In this document: piece after piece, positions 17,835 to 28,005 of the stretch
Numbering within the stretch: position 1 is the first letter of the stretch
Layout of the letters: every line of letters begins with the position of its first letter
From: Gallionella sp.
GTDB taxonomy: Bacteria > Pseudomonadota > Gammaproteobacteria > Burkholderiales > Gallionellaceae
Direction of reading: 5' to 3'
DNA length: 64,000 nucleotides
NCBI GenBank assembly: GCA_028714075.1
Contig: JAQTMZ010000013.1
Coordinates: forward strand, 1-64,000
Notes under the pieces: generated by a model
What the model was told of the DNA's origin: nothing
Seen by the model: only the letters and a program-made list of their open reading frames with translations
The model's database searches: none
Position numbers and translations under genes: made by a program

Positions 17835-20657
17835 TTAACCGCATGCGCCAATCGTCCCGCAACTGGTGCAGAACTCGCAGCCGTCCTTTTTGATCAGCGT
17901 GGCGTTGCCGCATTCCTTGCAGATCTTGCCGGTCATCGGCTTGATGCCGGAGGCCTTGTTTTGCGCTTCGGGAACTTCCAGCACGCCCATTTGCTGCACC
18001 GGGTAGCCGTGCTCGTCGAGGATGCCGAGCATGGCGTAGCGGTGGATGATCAGCTTGGCGACGTAGGAGACCGTCGACGGGTAGCTTTCCATCTTTTCCC
18101 CGCCCGGCACGCGCGCCATGAAATCACCCAGCGGTTCGCCGAAATTGAGCAGTTTGCGCAGCTTCATGCCGATCCAGGCCGGGTCGATGACGCGCATGTC
18201 CAGGCTCAACACCTTGCACAGGCCGTCGAGGGCGCGCGGATAAACACCGGCCAGCCACATCGAGTAGGGGCGGCGCTGTCCGTCCGGCAGCTTCAGTTCC
18301 TTCAGCCCCAGCACGAAATCATCGCCGGTGCCGGCGTTGGAAATGTCCACCGTCCAGCTCATCGTGCCGTCGGTGCCGGTCTTCGGTTCCTTCTTGGCGA
18401 ACAGCGCGTCCATCATCGGGGTGGTGACGCCTTCGCTCACTTCCAGTGCGCCCAATTCCTCGATGCGGTATTTCAGCAGGTATGCGAACGCCGCCACCAG
18501 GCTCGGCATGCGCTTCACTTCACCGTCAGGCGGCATCGGCATGTCGAAGGCATCGTCGCCGGCGGTCTTCATCAGCATTTCCAGCTTCATGCGCATCCAT
18601 ACCGGATCGCGCGCGCGCATGTCCATCGACAGCGATTTCGCCAGCGCACCCAACCCGCGCGGTTGCTCCGCGCCGTTTACCCAGACCTCGAACGGATGAT
18701 TTTTGCCATTTTTGGTATGAGAGACGAAGGCCACGAAACTGCCGAGCGGGTGCTTTACCACCTGGGAAACCCAGCCTTCGCTGCCGCCGGGCAGTTCCGG
18801 GCGGCCCGGCCAGCGCAATGATGCGAGCGACGGTTTGGGCGCGGCTTCCAGCATGATGCGCCGGTCCTGGTCGAACAGCAGGTCTTGCGGCTGCTCCTCC
18901 GTTTTGGCCGGTGTGACAGACAGCACGGAGCCCAGCACGCTGTTGGGGCGATAGGTTGCCAGCCCCTTCAGGCCGGCTTTCCACGCCTCGGTATAGAGCT
19001 CCTTGAAATTCTCGTAAGGGTAGTCGGCCGGCACGTTGACCGTCTTGCTGATCGCCGTGTCGATGAACGGCGCGACGGCGGCCACCATGTTCATATGGTC
19101 GATTGCCGAGATTTCCAGTGCGGTGACAAAGGCGGGTGGCAGGTTGTCCACATCGCCGCCCGCTTTCCGGTACATGCGCCAGGCATGGTCCTCCACCTGA
19201 TAATCCTTGGTGGTGCCGTCCATCATGCGCTTCTTGCGCGTATAGAACCAGGAGAACGGCGGCTCGATGCCGTTGGAGGCATTGTCGGCAAACGCCAGCG
19301 AGATGGTACCGGTGGGCGCGATCGACAACAGGTGGCTGTTGCGGATGCCGTGCTTGCGTATCTTGTCCTTGATTTTTTCCGGCAGGCGCGAGGCGAAGCG
19401 CGGTGCGGCCAGATACTGTTCGGCATCCAGCAGCGGGAAAGCGCCGCGTTCGACGGCCAAATCCACCGAGGCGAGGTAAGCCTCATCGCGCATGACGCGG
19501 GTCAGTTCGGCGGCGAATGCCCGCGCTTTTTCGGTGTTATAGGGCAGGCCCAGCATCACCAGCGCATCGCCCAGCCCGGTATAGCCCAGCCCGATGCGCC
19601 GCTTGTTCTGCGCTTCCTGATGCTGTTCGGGCAGCGGCCAGGAGGTGACGTCCAGCACGTTGTCCAGCATGCGCACGCCGACATGCACCAGCTGCTTGAA
19701 CTGTGCATAATTGAAAGCCGCCTGGGCGGTGAAGGCGTTGTCCACCATACGGGTCAGGTTGATCGAACTCAGGCAGCAGCAGCCGTAGGCCGGCAACGGT
19801 TGCTCCGCGCACGGGTTGGTCGCTTCGATCACTTCGATATAGCTGAGGTTGTTGTCGCGGTTCATCAGGTCGATGAACAATACACCCGGCTCGGCGTGGT
19901 CGTAGGTGCTTTCGATGATCTGCTTCCACAGCTCGGCGGCGGGCACTTTGCGGTATATCCAGTTGCCGTCGGCGCGTTTCGTGGCGCCTTGTTCCTTGAA
20001 TAAAGCAGACGGCTCCGCGACATGCACCAGCTCGAAGTCTTCGTTGTTCGCCACGGCGTGCATCAGGGCATCCGTTACACCGACGGAAATGTTGAAGTTG
20101 CGCAGGTCGCCCTTATCCTTGGCGTGGATGAATTTTTCGATATCGGGGTGGTCGCAGCGCAGCACCCCCATCTGCGCGCCGCGCCGCGCACCGGCCGATT
20201 CGACGGTTTCGCAGGAGCGGTCGAATACGCGCATATAGGAGATCGGCCCGCTGGCGCGGGAATTGGTGCCTTTAACCATCGCGCCCTCGGGGCGGATGGT
20301 CGAGAAATCATAGCCGACCCCGCCGCCGCGCCGCATGGTTTCTGCGGCCTGCTGCAACGCGTCGTAAATGCCCGGTTTGCCGTTGCTGATGCCGGAGATC
20401 GAATCTCCGACGGGCTGCACAAAACAGTTGATCAGAGTCGCCTGTATCTTCAATCCTGCCGCCGAATTGATGCGACCGGCAGGCACCAAGCCGTTTTCCT
20501 GCGCCAGAAAAAACGCTTCTTCCCATTTTGCGCGTTGCTCGGGTTTTTCGGCCTGCGCCAAGCCGCGCGCCACGCGGCGGCGCACATCTTCAATGGAGGT
20601 TTCACCGGGCTCCGCATATTTTTCCAGCAAAACTTCGGTGCTGATCTCTTGCGTCAT
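17835..20657 (-). CDS. nrdJ: Adenosylcobalamin-dependent (class II) ribonucleotide reductase
   Basis: This 940-aa class II reductase converts ribonucleotides to deoxyribonucleotides with a B12 radical and needs no oxygen. Family blocks seen are [40 protein letters not shown] and [31 protein letters not shown]. The C-terminal zinc-ribbon-like tail ([22 protein letters not shown], ending GACG) carries the recycling cysteines. No nrdAB genes are visible in the window. I looked for a cobalamin riboswitch upstream and did not find one. Confidence 0.93.
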   Translation of the reverse strand: MTQEISTEVLLEKYAEPGETSIEDVRRRVARGLAQAEKPEQRAKWEEAFFLAQENGLVPAGRINSAAGLKIQATLINCFVQPVGDSISGISNGKPGIYDALQQAAETMRRGGGVGYDFSTIRPEGAMVKGTNSRASGPISYMRVFDRSCETVESAGARRGAQMGVLRCDHPDIEKFIHAKDKGDLRNFNISVGVTDALMHAVANNEDFELVHVAEPSALFKEQGATKRADGNWIYRKVPAAELWKQIIESTYDHAEPGVLFIDLMNRDNNLSYIEVIEATNPCAEQPLPAYGCCCLSSINLTRMVDNAFTAQAAFNYAQFKQLVHVGVRMLDNVLDVTSWPLPEQHQEAQNKRRIGLGYTGLGDALVMLGLPYNTEKARAFAAELTRVMRDEAYLASVDLAVERGAFPLLDAEQYLAAPRFASRLPEKIKDKIRKHGIRNSHLLSIAPTGTISLAFADNASNGIEPPFSWFYTRKKRMMDGTTKDYQVEDHAWRMYRKAGGDVDNLPPAFVTALEISAIDHMNMVAAVAPFIDTAISKTVNVPADYPYENFKELYTEAWKAGLKGLATYRPNSVLGSVLSVTPAKTEEQPQDLLFDQDRRIMLEAAPKPSLASLRWPGRPELPGGSEGWVSQVVKHPLGSFVAFVSHTKNGKNHPFEVWVNGAEQPRGLGALAKSLSMDMRARDPVWMRMKLEMLMKTAGDDAFDMPMPPDGEVKRMPSLVAAFAYLLKYRIEELGALEVSEGVTTPMMDALFAKKEPKTGTDGTMSWTVDISNAGTGDDFVLGLKELKLPDGQRRPYSMWLAGVYPRALDGLCKVLSLDMRVIDPAWIGMKLRKLLNFGEPLGDFMARVPGGEKMESYPSTVSYVAKLIIHRYAMLGILDEHGYPVQQMGVLEVPEAQNKASGIKPMTGKICKECGNATLIKKDGCEFCTSCGTIGACG

Positions 20658-21006
20658 TTCAATTGCTCCTTTTAAAGCTATTTTTTATGGTAATCAGTGG
20701 CTTGCAACCCGGCGTCGGCGCCGTTTACTTGTTGGCAAGGCAGGGGAGGGTAGTAATTTTCCTAGTTGTTACTATCATGCCGGATTGTCAGTTTCATTGC
20801 AGTAAATAGAGGCAATATTGTTTCTATTTTCAATGTTGACATGCAGCCCGATAAATGAACCAAAAGTCGGCATGGCGCGAATGTATACTGGAAACCTTGC
20901 GGTGATTTTGGTATGCGCTTGTTGCTCTGGACGCCGTCCATGCCCGGCTGCTTGATTGAGATGGCTATTTACGCTTTAATGCGCGACTTTTTACTGGGAG
21001 TGCCGT
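20658..21006. other. Divergent intergenic region between nrdJ and the UPF0114 gene
   Basis: This 349-bp region must contain the promoters of both divergent genes. I see a weak inverted repeat (TAGTAA...TTACTA, about 20751-20777) but no B12 box, no NrdR box and no confident -35/-10 pair. Confidence 0.4.
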
Positions 21007-21585
21007 ATGAATTTCTTTGAGAAATTGTTTGAAGGCTCATTGTGGAATAGCCGTTTCGTCATTCTGTTCGCCGTCGTCGGCAGTCTGCTGGCGGGATTCA
21101 CAATTTTCTATATGGCCACGGTGGACGTGGTGTACCTGATCAGCCACGCGCTGCACTACGCTGATTTTAGCATGGCAGAAGACGCGCGCAAGGTGCTGCA
21201 TGACAGTACGGTATCGCATATCGTCGAGGTGGTGGACGGCTATTTGCTGGCAACGGTGATGCTGATTTTTTCGCTGGGCTTGTATGAACTATTCATCAGC
21301 GATATTGACCAAGCGCATGGCAGCAAGGCTTCCAGCAAGATATTGGTGATCAGCAACCTGGACGACCTTAAATCGCGTCTGGCCAAGGTAATTTTGATGA
21401 TTCTTATCGTCACTTTGTTTGAGGAAGCGCTCAACATGAAAATGACCACGCCGCTCGACCTGGTTTATCTGGGCGCGAGCATTGCGCTGATCGCACTGGC
21501 GCTATATTTGACCCATGCCGCGGAACACGGTACGGGTAAAGACGAAGAGCCCGCAGAAGAGGCTCCCGAAAAACACGGGCATTAA
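21007..21585 (+). CDS. UPF0114 (YqhA-like) membrane protein
   Basis: This 192-aa protein has three to four membrane helices (about residues 18-42, 74-95, 122-140 and 150-168) and a charged, glutamate-rich tail with a terminal His pair. The conserved VVDGYLLATVMLIFSLGLYELF block identifies the UPF0114/YqhA family, whose function is unknown. It is followed 15 bp later by a thioredoxin-like gene. A GGGAG ribosome site precedes the ATG. Confidence 0.8.
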   Translation: MNFFEKLFEGSLWNSRFVILFAVVGSLLAGFTIFYMATVDVVYLISHALHYADFSMAEDARKVLHDSTVSHIVEVVDGYLLATVMLIFSLGLYELFISDIDQAHGSKASSKILVISNLDDLKSRLAKVILMILIVTLFEEALNMKMTTPLDLVYLGASIALIALALYLTHAAEHGTGKDEEPAEEAPEKHGH

Positions 21586-21600
21586 AATAGGGCAATTAAT

Positions 21601-22071
21601 ATGGGAATTTTAAACAACCTGATGCGCGGCCTGTTGTTGCTGGCCTTGTCATTTTCCGGCCATGCGTCAGACTTTTCGCTGGAAGACATGCATGGCAAAG
21701 TGCACCGTTTGGAGGATTATCGCGGCAAGTGGGTGCTGGTTAATTTGTGGGCAACCTGGTGCCCGCCATGTCTGAGCGAGATTCCCGAGTTGAGCAGTTT
21801 GCATGATGCGCACAAGGATAGCGACCTGGTGGTGATCGGTATCGCCATAGACTCCGGATCCAGCAGCAAAGTGGCCAGTTTTGCCGAAGCGCACGGCATC
21901 AGTTATCCCATCGTAATGGGTGACCGCAAAATTACCAGGCAAATCGGCGAACTGAAGGTGCTGCCGACCAGTTATCTGTATGCGCCAAACGGCAAGCAGG
22001 TGAGCTACCAGGACGGCGAAGTGACGCGCGCGAGTATCGAGGCCTATATCAGCAGGAAGAAGTTTAACTGA
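21601..22071 (+). CDS. TlpA-like periplasmic thioredoxin
   Basis: This 156-aa protein has a short N-terminal hydrophobic signal (residues 1-23, cut near HAS) and a thioredoxin/TlpA fold with the active site WCPPC near residues 56-60, in the phrase VNLWATWCPPC. Such proteins reduce or shuffle disulfides in the periplasm, often for cytochrome maturation. The cis-proline block VLPTSYLYAPNG is present. It is probably cotranscribed with the UPF0114 gene. The specific partner is unknown. Confidence 0.85.
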   Translation: MGILNNLMRGLLLLALSFSGHASDFSLEDMHGKVHRLEDYRGKWVLVNLWATWCPPCLSEIPELSSLHDAHKDSDLVVIGIAIDSGSSSKVASFAEAHGISYPIVMGDRKITRQIGELKVLPTSYLYAPNGKQVSYQDGEVTRASIEAYISRKKFN

Positions 22072-22098
22072 CGAAACGGTTGGCCATCCTGCCGGTGA

Positions 22099-22782
22099 TC
22101 AGTAGGCGGTTGCCAGGTGGCCGGTTGTAGCGGGAGCAGCCGGCTGGCCGTCCCTGTTGGCAATATGTTGCGGTAATGCCCAGTTGTTGTGCCATGCGGC
22201 ACGTACCAGATTCGGGTATTCGGGACGCCCCAGGCTGCCGTTGTAGCGCCCCAGCGCGCGGTACAGGTCACCGTTTTCCATGTCCAGATAGTGGCGCAGG
22301 ATGGTGCATCCGTAGCGCAGGTTGATGCGCAGGTGGAACAGGTTATGTTTGACGGCGCCGATTTCCTTTACCCAGAACGGCATCACTTGCATGTAGCCGC
22401 GCGCGCCCGCGCCGGAAACGGCATACTTCTTGAAGCCGCTCTCCACCTCGATCAAGCCCAGCACCATCTGCGGATCAAGCCCCGCGCGGGTCGCTTCGTA
22501 ATGCACCGTACCGAGGAAATCGATGCGGTATTCGGCATCCGGGATGCGTTTTTGCAGGCGCCGCGACATTTCGTTCAGCCACATATCCGCTTCGCTGCGC
22601 GTGTCGAACACCAGCTTGGGCGCGGACAGATCCGACACACTTTGCTGCAACACCGCGCGGACACTGGCGGAAAGCGGCGTATAGACCTGCGCTCCGGCCA
22701 ATACGCCGGGGGAGAATAATGCGCCCGCCAAGCACAGCGGCAAGGTGAAGCGGCGCAACAATGTTTCGGTGCTTAGTCGCAT
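22099..22782 (-). CDS. Lytic murein transglycosylase (SLT family)
   Basis: This 227-aa secreted enzyme has a signal peptide (residues 1-30, cut near VLAGA) and a C-terminal SLT-type lysozyme-like domain. The catalytic glutamate lies in [15 protein letters not shown], followed by [12 protein letters not shown] and the LGRYNGSLG block. It cleaves glycan strands of peptidoglycan. The start at 22782 gives the signal peptide directly and overlaps the proS stop by 10 bp, so the two are probably translated in series. Confidence 0.9.
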   Translation of the reverse strand: MRLSTETLLRRFTLPLCLAGALFSPGVLAGAQVYTPLSASVRAVLQQSVSDLSAPKLVFDTRSEADMWLNEMSRRLQKRIPDAEYRIDFLGTVHYEATRAGLDPQMVLGLIEVESGFKKYAVSGAGARGYMQVMPFWVKEIGAVKHNLFHLRINLRYGCTILRHYLDMENGDLYRALGRYNGSLGRPEYPNLVRAAWHNNWALPQHIANRDGQPAAPATTGHLATAY

Positions 22783-24479
22783 ATTTTTAATTTTACGAAT
22801 TTCGTCGCATTGTTCAAGGGGATGGATTGCGCTTGCGCATCGCACCGCCCCTGATATTCCACGTTGCCTTCCTTCAGGCCGCGCTCGCCGATGACGATGC
22901 GGTGCGGGATGCCGATCAGCTCCATGTCGGCGAACATCACGCCGGGGCGCTCGTCGCGGTCATACAGCAATACTTCAATGCCAGCTTCGACAAGCCCGGT
23001 ATAGAGTTGTTCCGCCGCATCGCGCACCGCCGCGCTCTTGCCCATGCCGATCGGCGCAATGGCGACCTGAAACGGCGCCATTGCGCTTGGCAGAATAATG
23101 CCGCGCTCGTCGTAATTTTGCTCGATGGCGGCGGCCACGATGCGTGAAACACCGATGCCGTAGCAGCCCATTTCCATGATTTGCGTCTTGCCCTGCGCGT
23201 CCAGAAAGGTGGCTTTTAGCGCTTCGGCATACTTGGTGCGCAACTGGAAAATATGCCCGACTTCGATGCCACGGCAGATTTCCAGCGTGCCATTGCCATC
23301 CGGCGACGGATCGCCCGCAACGACATTGCGCAGGTCATGCACGCTCGCCTCGTCCAGATGCACGTCGCGTCCGAAATTCACGCCGGTGTAATGGAAGCCG
23401 TCATCGTTCGCGCCGCAGATGAAATCGCTCAGCGTTGCTGCGGCGCGGTCGGCCAGCATGCGCACGTTGCAGCCAACCGGGCCGATATATCCGGCGCGGC
23501 AGTTCATGTTGCGGTGGATTTCGTCGTCGCTGGCGAAACGGAATTCGCCCAGTATCTTGCCCGTCTTGATCTCGTTCAGGGTGTGGTCGCCGCGCAACAG
23601 TAGCAGCACGAACTCGTCTTCATGCGTCATTACCGCGATGGCTTTCAAGATGCTTTGTGCTGAGGTGTCGAAAAATGCCGCTACTTCCTCAATGGAACGC
23701 TGTCCGGGCGTGATAGTCTTTTGCAGCTCCTGAGTGGACGGCGCACGCGGTGCATTTGGTGCAACCGCCTCCGCCATCTCCACATTCGCGGCGTAATCCG
23801 AAGCGGGGCAGTAAGCCAGCGCGTCTTCGCCGGAATCCGCCAGCACATGGAACTCATGTGAGCCGCTGCCGCCGATCGCGCCGGTATCCGCCGTGACGGC
23901 GCGGAATTGCAGCCCGAGGCGGGTGAAGATGCGGCTGTAGGTGTCGTGCATCACCTGATAGGTATGCTCCAGGCTCGCATAGTCGGCATGGAACGAATAG
24001 GCATCCTTCATCACGAATTCGCGCGCGCGCATCACGCCGAAACGCGGGCGCACCTCGTCGCGGAACTTGGTCTGGATCTGGTAAAAATTGATTGGCAACT
24101 GGCGGTAGCTGCGGATTTCGCGGCGCGCGATGTCGGTGATCACCTCTTCGTGGGTCGGGCCGAAACAGAAATCGTTGTCGTGCCGATCCCTGATCTTTAG
24201 CATCTGCGGGCCGAACACTTCCCAGCGCCCGGTTTCATGCCACAGTTCGGCGGGCTGTACGGCGGGCATCAGCAGTTCGATCCCGCCGCTCTTATCCATT
24301 TCCTCGCGCACGATGTTCTCCACCTTGCGCAGCACGCGCAGGCCGAGCGGCATCCAGGTATACAGACCGCTGGCGAGCTTCCTGATATATCCGGCGCGCA
24401 GCATCAGTTTGTGGCTGGGCAGTTCCGCTTCGGACGGGGCTTCTTTAAGGGTGGAGATGAAAAATTGTGAGACGCGCAT
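22773..24479 (-). CDS. proS: Prolyl-tRNA synthetase
   Basis: This 568-aa class II synthetase is of the bacterial type. Motif 1 and 2 regions are visible ([46 protein letters not shown]). An INS editing domain lies in the middle (about residues 230-400), motif 3 follows at [18 protein letters not shown], and the anticodon-binding domain is at the C terminus. The length is normal. It lies directly upstream of the lytic transglycosylase gene. Confidence 0.97.
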   Translation of the reverse strand: MRVSQFFISTLKEAPSEAELPSHKLMLRAGYIRKLASGLYTWMPLGLRVLRKVENIVREEMDKSGGIELLMPAVQPAELWHETGRWEVFGPQMLKIRDRHDNDFCFGPTHEEVITDIARREIRSYRQLPINFYQIQTKFRDEVRPRFGVMRAREFVMKDAYSFHADYASLEHTYQVMHDTYSRIFTRLGLQFRAVTADTGAIGGSGSHEFHVLADSGEDALAYCPASDYAANVEMAEAVAPNAPRAPSTQELQKTITPGQRSIEEVAAFFDTSAQSILKAIAVMTHEDEFVLLLLRGDHTLNEIKTGKILGEFRFASDDEIHRNMNCRAGYIGPVGCNVRMLADRAAATLSDFICGANDDGFHYTGVNFGRDVHLDEASVHDLRNVVAGDPSPDGNGTLEICRGIEVGHIFQLRTKYAEALKATFLDAQGKTQIMEMGCYGIGVSRIVAAAIEQNYDERGIILPSAMAPFQVAIAPIGMGKSAAVRDAAEQLYTGLVEAGIEVLLYDRDERPGVMFADMELIGIPHRIVIGERGLKEGNVEYQGRCDAQAQSIPLNNATKFVKLKICD

Positions 24480-25029
24480 GGTGATTCCAACCTGAATATT
24501 ATGAAATTAAATTTTGGATACTGAATGGTGATTTTACAGCATGTGTAGGTTGATTGGCGTTACACCAACGCTTGCCGGCCACAAGCCGTGTCATGCGCTT
24601 AAAATCGAAATCCGGCAGCATCTTGGCATCCATCATGCCAGAAATTTCTTTCGGGTTACCCGCCTAGATGCCCTTATCCTGTTTAAGTGTGGGAAGTTCC
24701 AATATCCGGGCGTCAGCATGGCTACAAGGTAATGGGGTATGAGATTGGCGATTGATAGAGTTAGCCTGTGAGTTTGAATCCAGAATAAGCATTTATTTTT
24801 CCTGCCATATTCTTTTGATTTTCCTGATACGCCCATTTAAATTCCCTGTTGTTTTTTGCATTAAAAGTACGGCGAGGGCCGGAAACTAGCACTGTGTTTG
24901 GGTTTTATGGATAATTCGTGTAGAATGCCGCGCTTGGCTTTGCAGAATTCCCCGTTAACTTCCCTGATAACGGGAATTTAACTGAGCAGGTTGGCTGTAG
25001 GCTAAGCCCACCGCCAGGCAACAATCACC
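24480..25029. other. Intergenic region between proS and tRNA-Arg
   Basis: These 550 bp lie between the divergent proS gene and the tRNA. I find no convincing protein gene; a 63-codon open frame at 24541-24732 has no ribosome site or recognisable product. The right part is AT-rich and holds a promoter candidate for the tRNA at 24898-24926. Confidence 0.5.
24898..24926 (+). promoter_or_regulatory. Probable tRNA-Arg promoter
   Basis: TTGGGT (24898-24903), a 17-bp spacer and TAGAAT (24921-24926) make a plausible sigma-70 promoter about 100 bp upstream of the tRNA, in the right orientation. Confidence 0.5.
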
Positions 25030-25106
25030 GCGCCCGTAGCTCAGCTGGATAGAGTACTTGGCTACGAACCAAGGGGTCGGGCGTTCGAATCGCTCCGGGC
25101 GCACCA
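25030..25106 (+). tRNA. tRNA-Arg(ACG)
   Basis: This 77-nt cloverleaf has acceptor strand GCGCCCG paired with CGGGCGC, discriminator A and an encoded CCA end. The anticodon stem CTTGG/CCAAG encloses the loop CTACGAA, so the anticodon is ACG, and the T-arm contains TTCGAAT. Its 3' half is repeated at 57726-57776, which marks it as the integration site of the island. Confidence 0.97.
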
Positions 25107-25112
25107 GTAACT
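25062..25112 (+). repeat. Left attachment repeat (attL) in tRNA-Arg
   Basis: This 51-bp sequence from the anticodon loop to six bases beyond the CCA end is identical to 57726-57776. The pair flanks 32.6 kb of accessory sequence. A 3'-tRNA direct repeat is the classic footprint of tyrosine-recombinase integration. Confidence 0.93.
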
Positions 25113-25124
25113 TAGTTGTAAATC

Positions 25125-25161
25125 AATCGCTTAGCGTAATATTGCTAGGCGATTTTTCTTT
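25125..25161 (+). terminator. Terminator after tRNA-Arg, supplied by the island
   Basis: The stem AATCGCTTAGC/GCTAGGCGATT (one G-U pair) is followed by TTTTTCTTTT. It differs from the hairpin after the right repeat (57780-57817), so the element seems to have brought its own terminator for the tRNA. Confidence 0.8.
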
Positions 25162-25381
25162 TCAGTAAAGTCATTGCCGGACTTTTGCCGGACTTTCCCC
25201 GGCAAACACGGTTGGCCGCTTCAAGCAACTCATCGATTTCAGGCGCAGAATAGTGCGATGTGATATCACCATTCTTATGCCCCAGCAGAACCTTCCGTGT
25301 TTCCAGTGGAACGCCTGCTGCCCTGAGTCGCCTGCCAAACGTGTGCTTCAGATCATGAACTCTGACTATTGGCAAACCCAA
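25145..25381 (-). pseudogene. C-terminal remnant of a tyrosine integrase
   Basis: The 78 codons read as the C-terminal catalytic part of a phage-type integrase: VHDLKHTFGRRLRAAGVPL, then VLLGHKNGDITSHYSAPE with the tyrosine nucleophile in SHYS. The HxxR-type box has K where R is usual, a variant also seen in related integrases. The N-terminal two thirds and any credible start are missing, and unrelated sequence is joined at about 25380. It sits next to attL and points toward the tRNA, as expected for the integrase of the element. The island probably cannot mobilise itself. Confidence 0.85.
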
Positions 25382-25535
25382 GTATGATCGACTCCATGAA
25401 TTGCCTTAATTCATCGGTAGTCACAATCCCACACTGACTTTCACGCAGCAATTCAGACGGGATGATCTTGCCAGAGGCCATATACATGTTTATCGCAGCC
25501 TTGACCGGCGGCGTTATTGCGAGTCCTTTAATCAT
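25353..25535 (-). CDS. Small phage-like chimeric ORF
   Basis: This 60-aa frame has a good ribosome site (GGAAGGAG) and begins MIKGLAITPPV. That is the opening of a conserved phage/plasmid protein whose usual continuation is absent here. The remaining residues are unfamiliar. It overlaps the integrase remnant, which suggests that a deletion joined two genes. Its function is unknown and it may not make a working protein. Confidence 0.4.
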   Translation of the reverse strand: MIKGLAITPPVKAAINMYMASGKIIPSELLRESQCGIVTTDELRQFMESIILGFANSQSS

Positions 25536-25558
25536 CTCAATTCTCCTTCCCTCAAAAT

Positions 25559-25807
25559 TCAGCCAATAAAAAGCCCCCGCCAATTTCTTGACGGGGGCGC
25601 AGCACTGCAACTACGTTTTATTACTTGCCGACCTGCACTAAAAACCGCCGAGTGCCAAGCTTGGGGGATTTTATACAGTTTTACCCACTCTGGATTTTCC
25701 TCACTCAGCCGCTTGAAGTCCGTCGTGGTGGAATCCTTCGATTTGTGCCAACTGATTCTGGCATCAGCCAGCACCGCACTACTGGCAAACCCAAGCCGTT
25801 CCTGCAA
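25559..25807 (-). pseudogene. Degraded element gene fragment
   Basis: An 82-codon frame lies between the truncated ligase-like gene and the phage-like fragment. It has no clear start or ribosome site, and I do not recognise the product. Its position among truncated genes suggests a leftover of the element's original left arm. Confidence 0.3.
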
Positions 25808-25843
25808 TTGCTGCTTGAGCAGTTCTTCTTGTACTTCGCTGCT

Positions 25844-26305
25844 TCACGTCGCTGCCGGTATGACCAGTAGCCCCTTGCGGTTCATCCCCGTCACGCTACC
25901 GGCAACGGCATGTGCGGCATGCCGTTCACCGTCCATCTTCTCCTGAGCGGCCCAGCGATCATCCTCGACTAGGCGCATGGCCTCATCTTCGGTGATGGGA
26001 TTGAGCAATTGCGGGGTGAAGTCGGTTTTGAGACCGGCATTCTCCGTACCTTGGTAAGCGGCACCGGACACGCCGGGCGTATAGCCTTTGGAAGTTTTTT
26101 CTTTTACGAGCTTGTCGTAGATTTTCTTGGCCTGTGCGAAATCGACCGGCTCAGATGTCTTGGTGCCGGCAGTCAGTGAAGGCCCTCGGCGGCCATACCG
26201 GAAATTGACGACGTTGCCATCTGCGACTGAAACGATTTCGGCGTGGTATTCCTTGTCGCTGCTGCCTTCGGAATAGTACAAGCTGGTTCTTGCGATTGCG
26301 TTCAT
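25844..26305 (-). pseudogene. Truncated WGR-domain / ATP-dependent DNA ligase-like protein
   Basis: This 153-aa protein starts with a WGR domain (YYSEGSSDKEYHAEIV, NFRYGRRGPSLTAGTKT, ending near residue 75). It continues into the start of an adenylation domain (QLLNPITEDEAMRLVEDDRWAAQEKMDGER) whose KMDG is the ligase-type lysine motif. Family members continue for several hundred residues; here the frame ends shortly after GMNRKGLLV. WGR domains bind DNA ends or nucleic acid. It is interpreted as a truncated, probably inactive gene of the island's left arm. Confidence 0.65.
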
Positions 26306-26572
26306 GAATTTCTCCTGAATAGAAAAGCCCACGCCGTCAGGGACGGAACGTGGACTTGGGTTTTAATATCGGGTTAAATTTGAATTGAAAATGAAGGCGT
26401 TAATATGCTGGTTGAGAACAGAACTTTCCCGTTCTCCTATTTGTAATATATGGGTGAAAAATTCTAGGTTACGGTTTATGACGGCATAAAAAACAGGGAT
26501 TTTCCCTGCTCTTTAGTTCTGTTGTGTGGGGTTTGCTTACGGAAGATGGGAGGCACGGGGTAGAATTGCATC

Positions 26573-26752
26573 ATGCATAATTACTACGCCAAACAATCCC
26601 AAACAGGCACCGAAGTTAAGGTGCATGCTTTCAAATCGATGCATGAGCGCGATGCTTGGGTGAAAGAGAACTACGATGCATTAAATGCAAGGCAATGTTC
26701 TGCAGTAGAAGCGAAGCAACTTGCCAAGCCTGAAGATTTTATCGAGCACTAA
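26573..26752 (+). CDS. Small hypothetical protein, 59 aa
   Basis: This short open frame runs from ATG 26573 to TAA 26752, with a purine-rich GGGAGGCACGGGG stretch upstream. The protein begins MHNYYAKQSQTGTEVKVHAF and contains SMHERDAWVKENYDALNAR. This resembles small plasmid- or phage-borne proteins of unknown function, but I cannot name a family. It is oppositely oriented to the truncated ligase-like gene. Confidence 0.45.
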   Translation: MHNYYAKQSQTGTEVKVHAFKSMHERDAWVKENYDALNARQCSAVEAKQLAKPEDFIEH

Positions 26753-26816
26753 CGGGATTGCCAGATGGGGTGGCTCGTTTACTATGGTTTACCGGTAAAA
26801 TTGGCTACCATGAGGC

Positions 26817-27172
26817 TGTTGTTCGCCAGCAACTGCAATGTGCTGCCAATAGCAGAACTTGAAGTCCTGACTTCAACTACAAATCCGACAAAGGCCTATC
26901 GGCAAGCTTATCGTCGCGAAGACGTAATTGCCCAATTACCTCAAGTAACGAATTATCCAAAACGAGTAATGCCGATACAGGCAATGCTTGCAAAGCCTCG
27001 GGCAATATACCTTCCGCTGGGCCGGGTGCGTTTTTTAACAGCTTTAAAGCTTCTTCACTGACTTGCAATCCAACTCGCCGTTGATCTTCTTTGCTGCGCT
27101 CTTTGTTTATCAAGCCGCGAGCCACAAGCTTCTCAACCAGCTGACTTCCGGTGGACTGGTGTATAGATAAGC
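26817..27172. repeat. Left copy of the direct repeat flanking the nxr block
   Basis: This 356-bp segment, covering the 3' part of a MarR gene and 60 bp beyond its stop, matches 36468-36823 with about five mismatches and no gaps (offset 9,651 bp). Beyond 27172 the two copies fall abruptly to roughly 75-80% identity. Confidence 0.93.
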
Positions 27173-27356
27173 GTTCTGCCAGCTCAGAAACTCCTATGCC
27201 GGGAGTTTTGGTCACTTCTTGCAATATCCACATCTGCGATCCGGAAATGCCGCAGGTTTGTTCAACTTCGCGAAATTGCTGGCGAACCGAACCATAAATG
27301 ATGCGGAATTTTTTGAGTACTTGAAGCGAAAATTGATTTTTGGTGCGTTTTTTCAA
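26877..27356 (-). CDS. MarR-family transcriptional regulator (left copy)
   Basis: This 159-aa winged-helix regulator has QVLKKFRIIYGSVRQQFREVE, the recognition region LAERLSIHQSTGSQLVEKLVARGLINKERS, and a wing with DQRRVGLQVSEEALKLL. Family members are usually dimeric repressors that respond to small ligands. The start used is a TTG at 27356 without a strong ribosome site, weaker than that of the right-hand paralogue. The C-terminal two thirds is nearly identical to the protein at 36528-37007, while the N terminus differs. It reads away from nxrA and could control the nxr promoter region, but this is inference. Confidence 0.8.
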   Translation of the reverse strand: MKKRTKNQFSLQVLKKFRIIYGSVRQQFREVEQTCGISGSQMWILQEVTKTPGIGVSELAERLSIHQSTGSQLVEKLVARGLINKERSKEDQRRVGLQVSEEALKLLKNAPGPAEGILPEALQALPVSALLVLDNSLLEVIGQLRLRDDKLADRPLSDL

Positions 27357-27494
27357 TTATAGGCACTCTTTATTAATAATATATATACATTATAGCAACA
27401 AATATTCATTATTTCCCGCATAAGCTGCTGCCGATTTAGCACCACCTGCTGAAAGAGTTTTGCGTCATACGTCAGTGCATGGTTGGGTGTAAAT

Positions 27495-28005
27495 TTTGAA
27501 TCGTAGTTGTGAATCTGGCTTCTGGTACAGGTGGTTTGTAAGCCAGCGAACTATGTGGACTGACCGTGTTGTACCCATTGATTCACCATGGTCTGCGCCT
27601 TCCTGACACCGCAGAAGATTTTCCCATTCAGCAATTCATCACGAGCGTCCCGTTCAAGCTTTTGCAGCAACCATCTCCCAAGGGTTGCCCGGCTCAATAT
27701 AAGCAGTTTTTACCCCTACGCATCGCAGTTAATCACGCGGCCGGTTTGCAGCTAACCCAGGATCGTCATCACTCCTGATGTGCTCCAGGATGCCATGCAC
27801 AATCATTGCATTAGCCGGATGGCCTCACGCAAAGATAGCTCTGCTACCAGTTTTTTTAAGTCTAGCGTTTTCGGTTTCTATTTCCTGGAGCTTCTTGGAC
27901 TGATTAACCTTGATATCCCATATATCTTGCGATACCCGGTAGTAGCTCTCGTTGCTAATTCATGCATGTTTACAGGCTTCTAACAAAGCCTTGCCGCCTG
28001 CCATC
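27495..28005 (-). mobile_element. Degenerate IS3-family transposase remnant
   Basis: Scattered frames on the minus strand preserve IS3-type pieces. One is an OrfB-like RDARDELLNGKIF...AQTMVNQWVQH segment near 27560-27670. Another is an OrfA-like SKKLQEIETENARLKKLVAEL segment near 27830-27900. Stops and frameshifts interrupt them throughout, so the element is dead. It occupies most of the gap between the left MarR gene and the nxrA promoter region. Confidence 0.65.

Noticed and set aside
20658-21006. Cobalamin riboswitch upstream of the B12-dependent nrdJ
   Set aside because: I searched the upstream region in the nrdJ direction for the B12 box and found no convincing match or fold.
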